From Rhopalosiphum padi (Eukaryota; Arthropoda; Insecta; Hemiptera; Aphididae), in the NCBI RefSeq assembly GCF_020882245.1, contig NC_083597.1, positions 39,658,652 to 39,722,651 of the forward strand: DNA of 64,000 nt, given 5' to 3'. A program made the translations under genes and the position numbers. Position 1 is the stretch's first letter; each line of letters opens with the position of its first letter. A model generated the notes under the pieces. The model made no database searches. It saw only the letters and a program-made list of their open reading frames with translations, and was not told where the DNA came from. This document shows positions 38,647-47,900 of the stretch, piece after piece.

Positions 38647-40689
38647 TCTAACACCCCAAAAGTCCTGAGCTTGGTATAATATTTGTTATCACGTATTAGA
38701 TATCTACAATATGTTTTATGCGTTATTTTTTTTGCTCTAAGTAATTATTATAAACTATTGAATTATTTAAAACTATACAACTTTTATTTCCATTGGTATG
38801 ATTATGTGAATATTGAGCAAATAGAAAATTATTGTAAAACTCTACGAAGTTTCGAATATATTTTAAATATAAAATTAATGTACATATAAATAAATAAATA
38901 AATCTTTAAGACATATTCATGAAAATAATCGGTTTGGTGTAAAGAAAATGGGAATGAAAAACAGATTAAATATCTCATTATTTATTAACAAAAGCAGTCA
39001 TATTTTTATTAGATAGTTCTAATATATTAAATTTAGATATTTTTTTAAATTCCATTGGCCTAATTATACGTATTATTATATGTGAATTTTTAAATAATAT
39101 GATTCAAATGTAAAGCGAATTGTGTACAATGTCATTTTTGAAAGTAAATATTTTGTTTTAGTATTACGACATTTTTATAAGTATTACGAATCGCTCATTG
39201 GCCATTGCAGTATATTTCATAAGTAAATAGATGTGTTGACCGTTACGGTTAAGCTTATTTAATTTTTAAGTTACTCATTAAGTATATAATAGACCGCACT
39301 GGACATGTTCATGTAGAAACCCAACGAGCTTAGAATTTGACTATAGTCTATAATATAAATAAAATTATTTTTTTTCAATATTTTTTTGTATATAGTAATT
39401 TATTAGTATTATAGTATAATTTCAATACAACGAGTTAACCGTATTAATAAACACCATGTATATTCAATTTTTTTTCACTTGGCGATTGTTTCACTGTTTT
39501 TAGATATGACCATTTGTATATTATATTTATTATGTTTTCATGTACATATTTAAATATTCTTAGTCTCGCTTACGTGTATCTTATGTAACGTGCCTACTTT
39601 CCGTCTCTTCAGTTGTTGGTTCAAAATGATTAAATGATTGTTCAGTCAATAGAGCTTTAAACTTGTTTGTTCATTAAATTAGTTCAAGTATAAAAGTACA
39701 TGTGATAGCGCGTGGCGTAAAGATGCTGTGGACTCAATGTTTAGTTTCATTTGAATATGCCGTGGCTTCTTAAATGTGGCATCTCCGTTCCCTTTTTCCT
39801 TGACCTGAGGTCTATAACTTGGCCGCAGACTCGTTGTTGCGTATTTCAACAATTTTTGTTTTTGTTAGTGAAATTCGCCTGATGCCGTATGTTTATAATG
39901 ATTTATAATAATACACGTTGGATAGGTCAGATCCGGTTATTCCGCTTAGTAAAGTGTACTCTTCTCGGATTCAAGTAGAAAAAGTGAGTTAAATACTGTA
40001 GCTCGCTGTGCACATTTATATTAAATAGCATTTATACCTAACAATTAACATTACGAAATTATGCTTACATATTTTATTCGTTTGATACCTACACATTGTA
40101 CCCGACGACGGTTACAGATAATACGAACCGGTCCGTAATGATCACAGGATATATTGTGCGAACCATATTGCCATCTAGGTTATATTTCATAATAAAATCG
40201 TAAAGCTACTACTTGGTATTTTCGAATGATTACTCTCGCGACATAGTCTACTTAAGATAACTTTAGGATGGCATCACTTGGCCCATTACAAACGTGAGCT
40301 TCATCGAGGGTCAGGTGTTTGCTCTTCTTAATTCACGTGGTATATTTACGTACAAAAATGATCGAAGCTGCATTATGTTCATTTTTATTTTAAGTTAAAA
40401 TAATAATTTAAGATAAATTTATATTATACAATCAAACAAATGCAATGTATTAAAAAGCACTAAAAATTTCAAACTATTTGAAAGTTTAATGCAATGTTCC
40501 TAATGTTTTTAACATTTTAATTGAAATATATCAAATTATTTTTAAATTTAAGTTTGTGTATATATTTAAAAAAAAAGAAGTACAAAAAATTCTTTGGTTT
40601 ATTTTTTGGGATTCACTCTGATACTAATTGGATTAAGTTGGTACTTTTGGTAAATAAAGTTTGAATATGTTTTTAATGTATGTAGTTTA
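38647..40689. other. duplicated non-coding flank (related to 53.6-53.9 and 57.5-58.7 kb)
   Basis: No gene seen. 39120-39330 resembles 34950-35160 and 53210-53430. 39950-40240 (AATACTGTAGCTCGCT, GCCATCTAGGTTATATTTCA) matches 53640-53880. 39530-39950 (CGTGTATCTTATGTAACGTG, GTTGGATAGGTCAGATCCGG) matches parts of 57590-57760 and 58490-58700. The area is therefore built from several rounds of segmental copying. Confidence 0.6.
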
Positions 40690-41182
40690 AGGCTTTTTTC
40701 ACTATGTACTATGACGATGATTCTGAAAATTTCGATGTTAAGATCCATCAAAATGATTAGCACGAGTAGTTTAAGAATTATTTAAATATATATAAATATT
40801 CATTTATTAATTGTTTTATACAACTCCAAAATAGATGTTGTATTTAAACTAGTAGGTAATTGTAATTGTAGTATACTAATCTTTAAAATAATCTACGTTC
40901 TCACTGTACTTATATTATAACTCTGTAAATGGTTTTAATGAAAACAATACACTTTGTATGTGTATAATAATGTACATCACAACATAATATTATATTAAAA
41001 TGTAATTTGTATGGTATTTTTTTCTTAGATATTTTTAAAGGTAGTTATTATTCTAATAATGTGTACATGATGCGTATTTAATGATGAATCAGTCATATAT
41101 TTCCTTTGGAAAAACGTGTATAATTGTGGACCTTGTACATTTTTGATTGAAGGATAAAATAATTATACGTTAGATAAAAGCT

Positions 41183-41217
41183 TATATAGATGTAGCTAGT
41201 CATATTTCGAAGTCAGT
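41183..41217 (+). promoter_or_regulatory. core promoter of secreted-protein copy 3
   Basis: TATATA at 41183-41188 is followed 30 bases later by TCAGT (41213-41217) within TTTCGAAGTCAGTGTTCGAT, a canonical arthropod TATA plus initiator arrangement. It is conserved with copy 1 at the same spacing. Confidence 0.6.
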
Positions 41218-41384
41218 GTTCGATTTGCTCCAGTAGTGTGCACGCTCGTTGCTTGTCTTCTGGATAGTACAAAAATTTAAAAGTCTCGTTAAATTTTTTT
41301 TTATTATATTACATAATATTAAAAGTTCCGTCCGATAATAGACAGATAATTATCGCGTAGTATAAATAATATACTAGTAACACG

Positions 41385-41669
41385 ATGAAAATTCAGTTTA
41401 ATCTTTCTATTTCTGTGGTTATCGTCATCGTTGTCATTGCTTCTATGTCGAATGCACACTGTGTCTATCATAGTTACCATACCACTTACATGAGGCCTTA
41501 TGAGGAAGCGATGTACTATCGCGGCCAGACAACAAAGCCACCTCCAGTCGGACCTGCTAATTCCACGTCACCCATTGTCGGTACAATAATCAAGGTTGAT
41601 AAATTTCCATGTATGAAAGGCTACACTCCAAATGGCAAGGGAGGATGTGAACCAATATTTAATAATTAA
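41385..41669 (+). CDS. small secreted protein, two-Cys tail family, copy 3 (short form)
   Basis: 94 aa, single exon. The signal peptide (residues 1-24) and CVYHSYHTTY segment are almost the same as copy 1, so these two are the most recent pair. The linker is shorter: the TPPPTFPVPGFPSS region of copy 1 has no counterpart apart from TKPPPVGP. The tail reads IIKVDKFPCMKGYT...GGCEPIFNN, in which the usual Asp of CxDGYT is Lys. The LTR element begins about 400 bases downstream, inside the duplicated 3' flank but outside the gene. Function unknown. Confidence 0.78.
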   Translation: MKIQFNLSISVVIVIVVIASMSNAHCVYHSYHTTYMRPYEEAMYYRGQTTKPPPVGPANSTSPIVGTIIKVDKFPCMKGYTPNGKGGCEPIFNN

Positions 41670-42075
41670 TCTAACCCCTTGATGAGCACCGAGCTTTAAT
41701 ATAATATTTATTATTACGAATTAGATATATACATAAACATATATATAAATCAGGAGCGGTTAGCTGCAGGTATGATTTTATTATAACGATAATATTTAAT
41801 TATTATAAATTATAAATTAAATAACAATAATTTGATGATTAATAGTTTTTTTTTTTAAATTTATTATATTTTTAAAACAAATCTATAAGGTAGTTTAAAA
41901 TATTTGGGCGAAAAGAGTCCAGCCCTATGTTATGTTATATTATGTGTTATCTTGTCTGCTAAAAGTAATTAGTATTTAAAACTTTGTCAAATTGTATTTC
42001 TATTGGTATGATTTTATTATGAATATTAAGTAAATAGAAAATTATTGTAAAACCTGTGAAGTTTCAAATATGATA

Positions 42076-42387
42076 TGTTGTATATGGCATGTGCCAACAA
42101 ATAATAATGGGAACAATATTGCTTATTTTAGTTAAATGTTTAATTGCGTAATATTAGGCTAATGAAGCAAATGAGCTGAGGCAGCACCTTGTAAAATAAT
42201 ATTTAAGGACGTAAGCACCACAGTAGGGGGTCAGTGCGGGTTTCGAGTGAGAGACGCATATATCTTGTGAGCGATTCATAGAGACCCGTATTTTTGTGTG
42301 TTTGTTTTATGTAAAATAAAGTATTTCGTGATAGTGTTAATTGTTTATAGATCTTTTTGTGTGCCTTCGAGAGATAGGTATACTACA
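42076..42387 (+). repeat. 5' LTR
   Basis: 312 bp, starting TGTTG and ending ACTACA (TG...CA). It contains AATAAA at 42315-42320 and an initiator-like TCAGT at 42231-42235, with no clear TATA box upstream, so a TATA-less promoter is likely (inference). It reads identical to the 3' LTR. Confidence 0.95.
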
Positions 42388-42388
42388 G

Positions 42389-42400
42389 TGGCGCCCAACG
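42389..42400 (+). other. primer-binding site, tRNA-Lys type
   Basis: TGGCGCCCAACG starts one base after the LTR. It is complementary to the CCA end plus acceptor stem of insect tRNA-Lys (CUU), the primer used by gypsy. Complementarity stops after these 12 bases. Confidence 0.75.
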
Positions 42401-42977
42401 TCATTCGTAATCCACTACCCGAATTACTTTTGAACATTTGTGTTTTTGTTTGTTTTTGTGTTGATTAAATACAAGTCATTTTTGTGTGTTTTACTTTTAC
42501 ACATATCGCGTTTTAAACTTTATCAGATTGAACTCTCACGGCAGGAAGACTACGACCAATTGGATCCACAATTTTTGTGTTTTACACACTCGAGGTGAAT
42601 ATTTGTGTTTGGTTATAACTGATATATTCATGATCTATATTTACAAATACTTCATTTATCAATATTTTTTTTTTAAGATTATTTTTAGCGTTAATTAATT
42701 ATATTTTAATTTTAGTGAGGGTAGTAATTATTTAATTAGTTTTATAGTTTAATATAATTAATCTAGTAGTATAAATTGGCTGTGTGAACACTCTAAATAA
42801 ATTTTTCTTGCAATATATCTAATAAAACTTTTACTAATTACCTTTTTCGGGATTTCAAAAATGTTATAAATTAAGTATATAATTTTAGTTGTAATTAATT
42901 AATTACAGTTAACACATTTTATATGACCAAGTATATATTTAGGATTATTTAAAATAATTTTTTAAATTTATAGTTTA
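42401..42977 (+). other. untranslated leader of the LTR element
   Basis: 577 bases between the primer-binding site and the gag start. It is T-rich in its first half and has no credible coding frame (the 70-aa frame at 42486-42698 has no homology that I recognise). The packaging signal and the 5' splice donor for env mRNA are expected here but cannot be pinpointed. Confidence 0.6.
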
Positions 42978-44909
42978 ATGAGTCAACTTAAAGACCCTAG
43001 ATCGGATCTTTCTATTACGATAAATACTGCAACAGATATCTATACTCTCAAAAAACCATTTCTTATACAATATTGCGTAAATAAAAATCTAAAATCTACT
43101 GGAACTACTACCGAATTAAGATCTAGACTAAGCAGATATTTAAGAGGAGCTATAACTTTGGAAGACGTGGATGATTCTTTAGACGTTGAAAAACGTAATA
43201 TAATTCTTAATAATTCGATCACTAATAAAATTGATTTAAACACTTTACTGAAAGACGCTGAGCTATCCGACTCCAGTCCCGATCAAAAAGACAGTAATAA
43301 AAACCCATCAACTACTTACTCAACATCATTAGCATTATACGACAACTTAAACAATAGTTTAAATTCATTTTCAAATAGAGTTGAAAAAATCTTAGAAAAT
43401 TCAAACACATCTGGTAGTAACTCTCAAGATCAAAGCACACAATTATATAAAAATACCTTAATACATTTTGAGGATTCTATTACTTCTCCCGAAAATTCAA
43501 AACACATATATCAGGAAATAGTGCTCAACAAAGATAACTCAACAAATAATCAAGCTAATCCTAATTTAAGCATCAACTCTATTCTACCCCCACCAATTGC
43601 ACCGAGCAAAAGGAGAATGAATGAAAAAACTCTTATGATTAAACCTGATAATTTTACTGGGACTGAGGACGTTAGAAAATTTTTTAAACAATATAATAAG
43701 ATTAGCGACATTAATGAATGGAATGAAAACGACAAACTAAAATACTTTTCAATTTTTGTAAAAGGCACAGCCAGTACCTTTTTAGAAAATCTTGAAGACC
43801 AAAAAGGAAATTGGTCATGGAAAGAATTAGAAGAAATTTTTTTAAATGAATTTCAACCCATAGGACATGACACTATATTGCAAATCAAACTAGAAAAACG
43901 TAGGCAAGGGGAAAATGAATCTACCACAAGTTTCTTAGCTGAAATAGAAAGTTTATGTAGGCAGGTAAATAAGCACATGAGTGAAAAAGATATTTGTGGA
44001 TATATTTTAAAAGGTTTAAAGGATAACATTTTACAATCAATTTCGATGCAAGACAATAATAGCTTAAAAAACTTAAAAGAAAATTTAAAAAAATTTGAAC
44101 TGATGCAGTTTAGGATAAAAAATAAAAAAGATGATATGAGTGAATACACAGAAATTCTAAATGAACAAGTATTACAATTAAACCAAAAAACAAAAGATAT
44201 AGAAATAGAGAACAATGAATTGAGAAGGCAAATAAAGGACAGTTTCTCTAGAGATCGAGAGAATAAAATAAATATAAACAAATTAAGTGACGAAATACAA
44301 AAAATAAACCTTTTAAGAAATAGATCGGTACATTTTGATGGCAACAATAAACATAAAAATAATAGTCGTGATTATAATGAAAACAGAGGACGAAGTTACA
44401 ATAGGAAAAGAGACTTCGACGATGATAAACGCGAGTACCGAAATAACAGTCCATACCCATATAGGAGAAATGATAGCGAAGAGAGGAATTACAATAAAAG
44501 AGATAATAGTCCTTACCCCTCTAGGTCGTATAATCGATATTCTAGAGATAATAGCAAAGACAACAATTACAATAGAGACAGATCATACTCAAGAGAAAGA
44601 AAGAACAACTATGATAGTTCTAGGGAAAGTAGTAGAGATAGAGGTTATGACAGAGATTTTATAACGTATAAACATAGAGACGATAAAGACAGGGAAACAA
44701 GAGGAAATTATAAACAGTGTAGTAAAAACATAGACGAAGAAAAACGATTCACAAGAAACCGGCAATACAGCAGAGAGAACAGTCGAGAAAGAGTACCAGG
44801 AAAATATAGAGAAGACCGCTATGCGAAAGAATCCGAGAGAGTTACTTGCTATAGGTGTAACGAGCGAGGACACTACGCGGATAATTGTAAAATGCCAAAA
44901 AACGATTAA
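42978..44909 (+). CDS. gag: Gag polyprotein of the LTR element
   Basis: 643 aa. Residues about 21-57 (TLKKPFLIQYC... STGTTTELRSRL) resemble a SAP-type helix-extended-loop-helix DNA-binding motif. Residues about 220-340 are the retrotransposon Gag core (FTGTEDVRKFF, WSWKELEEIFLNEF). About 390-445 is a predicted coiled coil. 450-620 is a highly basic Arg/Asp/Tyr/Ser region. One CCHC zinc knuckle (C624, C627, H632, C637) closes the protein. Role: particle assembly and RNA binding. The last sense codons form the slippery site used to continue into Pol. The frame is intact and this start is the first Met of the open frame. The 3' end has alternative frames (for example 44335-44664), which are composition artefacts of the repeated region. 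Confidence 0.93.
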   Translation: MSQLKDPRSDLSITINTATDIYTLKKPFLIQYCVNKNLKSTGTTTELRSRLSRYLRGAITLEDVDDSLDVEKRNIILNNSITNKIDLNTLLKDAELSDSSPDQKDSNKNPSTTYSTSLALYDNLNNSLNSFSNRVEKILENSNTSGSNSQDQSTQLYKNTLIHFEDSITSPENSKHIYQEIVLNKDNSTNNQANPNLSINSILPPPIAPSKRRMNEKTLMIKPDNFTGTEDVRKFFKQYNKISDINEWNENDKLKYFSIFVKGTASTFLENLEDQKGNWSWKELEEIFLNEFQPIGHDTILQIKLEKRRQGENESTTSFLAEIESLCRQVNKHMSEKDICGYILKGLKDNILQSISMQDNNSLKNLKENLKKFELMQFRIKNKKDDMSEYTEILNEQVLQLNQKTKDIEIENNELRRQIKDSFSRDRENKININKLSDEIQKINLLRNRSVHFDGNNKHKNNSRDYNENRGRSYNRKRDFDDDKREYRNNSPYPYRRNDSEERNYNKRDNSPYPSRSYNRYSRDNSKDNNYNRDRSYSRERKNNYDSSRESSRDRGYDRDFITYKHRDDKDRETRGNYKQCSKNIDEEKRFTRNRQYSRENSRERVPGKYREDRYAKESERVTCYRCNERGHYADNCKMPKND

Positions 44910-44948
44910 GGTCCGAGTTAGAAAAAAAATCGGATCAGCTAACTCGGA
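44897..44948 (+). promoter_or_regulatory. programmed -1 ribosomal frameshift signal between gag and pol
   Basis: The slippery heptamer A AAA AAC (44897-44903) lies in the correct gag phase, two codons before the gag stop. After an 8-nt spacer, TCCGAGTTAG (44912-44921) pairs perfectly with CTAACTCGGA (44939-44948), a 10-bp stem with a 17-nt loop. The -1 frame is open from the slip site through the whole pol frame. Heptamer, spacing and stem fit the classic retroviral arrangement. A pseudoknot was not demonstrated. Confidence 0.88.
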
Positions 44949-47900
44949 TAAACACTTATGAACTAAATAATATAACTTATAAGGAAATCAAGGGAATAGA
45001 GAAAAATAATTATATACATTTTATTAAAAAATGGTACGATCATAAATTAAATAAAACTATTGTTAATCAAAATCTAGATATAAGCGAAACAGAAATTGAA
45101 AACATGTATTTAAAAAATAACCCAGAACCAGAGTCAGAATTTCAAAACTTCTTACTCAGCAATAATACGAATGCTACTCGAGCGTGTGACTATTTAGAAG
45201 TAACCGGAGATATTTTTTTACTAGACAAAACTTGGGCAATAGGCCACTGCGTCAGCAAATGTCTCACGATGTCCCCAGAAATAACGTTAAAAGTTAAAAA
45301 CAAATTTAATAATATAAAACAGTTAATTAATCAAAATAAAAATACTAACGAAATAGCTCACCTAAAAACAGACGATCAATGGTTATTATATCTGATTACA
45401 AAAGACAATTATAATGACAAACCTAAGTATTCTAATATTTTTAAAACTCTAGAAAACACAAAACAATTTTGCATAGAAAATAAAATAAAAAAATTAGCGT
45501 TGCCAAAAATATGTTCAGGCTTAGACAACAAAAAATGGGATATCACTTCTAATATGATCAAATTTATATTTCAAAATACCCCTATAAAAATTAAAATACT
45601 ATCACTACCCGAAGAAAAAGATGACAACCTTTTACAAAACGATGAAAATATATATCCTATCAATGACAACAAAAATGACGGTTCTGCAATTGAAACAAAT
45701 AAAATTAAAGACATATATCTAAATAACTCTAATAACTCTATTAACAATGAATCAAAAAATATTAATAAATATGTCTGCACCTATGTAGACAAACATTACA
45801 ATACAAGAGTATTATCAATAATAGTAGAACATGAAGGTATTGAAAAATATGCAATAATTGACACAGGATCTAATATTTCGTGCATAGATATGTCTTTAGT
45901 TAACGATATGGAACTCGCAAAAAAAGAGGAAGATATTGTGATAACAGGAGCAGATAATACCAAATTAGAACAATTAGGCAAAATAAAATTAGTGGTAAAA
46001 ATAAATGGGAACACGTACTCTATTGATGCGTACGTAATCAAAGGATTGAACTGCAAAATACTACTGGGAAATGATTTCAACATAAAAAATAACTTAATCA
46101 TCAATTTTAAAGATAAAAATTTAGAATTAAATAACGATGTCTTAATACCTATGGATAAACTATGGTATAATTATAACACACAAAGCAAAAACAATAATAT
46201 AGGAACAAAATATAATATAACAAGCATAAACTTTGACAAACAAAAATATATAGGAAAAATTGTATCAAATTACAATATAAATATTCCACCGAAAAATAAA
46301 ATAAATATTAAAAACTTCGACATAAACACAAATATAATAGGCACAAGTTACGTAATAGAACCAATTGATCGATTAACCAAAAATAAACTTCTAACATTAG
46401 AATCATCCTTTGTTAATAATGAAGACGGTATAACTCTTTACAATTTTTCAAATCTTCACAGTAACATTCCCACAGGAATGACAATAGCAAATATCGTAAA
46501 AACAAATACGCCAAATATAAAAAAAATTACAGAATTTGCAGAAAAAAATATAAAAACAATATATACAACTAAGCAAGAAAAATATAATAACGAAAATATT
46601 AATGAAGTCACCGATAAACAAGGAAACGTAATTAAAATTTCTCAAGAATTAAATAACAAACAACGTAAAGAAGCCCTAAAATTAATTAATAACTATAAAC
46701 ACTTATTCACTTCAGACCCACTAGATATAAATTGTGCTAACATAGAACCATGCGAAATCAAATTAAAATCAGATAAACCTATATTTCAACCACCATTTAG
46801 AGTTTCTCCGATGCAAAGAGAAAAATTAAAAATATTAATTGACCAAATGATAGACGCTGACATTATTGAACCCAGTAGAAGTAGTTACGCTGCACCTGTT
46901 TTCTTAATTCCAAAGAAGGAAAAGGGGGAATACCGATTCTTGGTAGACTACAGAAAATTGAACAACGAGACTATAGCTGACAAACACCCAATACCACGAT
47001 CACAGGACCTTTTTAGAAGTTTAGAAGGAGCCAAATACTACTCTTCTATCGACATGGCCCAAGGTTATTTTCAAATACCAATAAAACAAGAGGACCAAGA
47101 TAAGACAGGATTTATTACAGATTTTGGACTATTTAATTTTAAAAGGATACCGCAAGGGTTTAAAAACTCAGCTCCAATCTTTCAAAGAATCATTAACAAC
47201 GTGTTTAGCGACTATTTGTATAAAACCATGATAGCGTATCTTGATGATATATGTTGTTTTGGAAACAGTTTTGAAGAAGCATTAATTAGATTAGAACAAA
47301 TTTTTATTAGACTAGAAGAAACCGGCTTAAAATTAAAAACAAATAAATGCACCTTTTTAAAATCAGAAATTGAATTACTTGGCCACACAGTCTCTAACGT
47401 TGGACTAAAACCTCTCGGAAAGAATACAGAAGCAATTGTAAAATTTCCAATACCAAAAAAAATTAAAGATGTACGAGCTTTTGTTGGACTCACTAGTTAC
47501 TACAGAAAATACATTAAAGATTTCGCAAAAATTGCAAGTCCTTTAACTAATTTGACAAAAAAAGAAAATAAATTTATGTGGGGAAACGAACAAGAAATAT
47601 CTTTTGAGACTTTAAAAAAGGCGATAACAACCGCACCGGTTATGGCACATTTCAAAGACGGTTACCCTGTTTTTGTTACCACCGACGCCTCATTAGAAGG
47701 ACTATCTGGAATACTCGAACAGGAAGATGAAAACGGAAAAAGACACCCGATTAGTTACGCGTCTAGGAAATTGAAAGGGGGTGAAAAAAATTTCACCACT
47801 ACAGAATTAGAAATGTCGGCTGTAGTATTTGCAACTAATTACTTTAGAGAATACCTTATAGGAAGGAAAATAACAGTCTTCAGTGACCACTCAAGTCTAC

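Noticed and set aside
43853..44347. 164-codon minus-strand frame in gag
   Set aside because: Phe/Ser/Leu-rich complement of the Lys/Asn/Glu-rich gag; shadow.
44335..44664. 109-codon plus-strand frame overlapping gag
   Set aside because: Thr/Ile-rich alternative reading of the repeated Arg/Asp region; no independent start context or domain.
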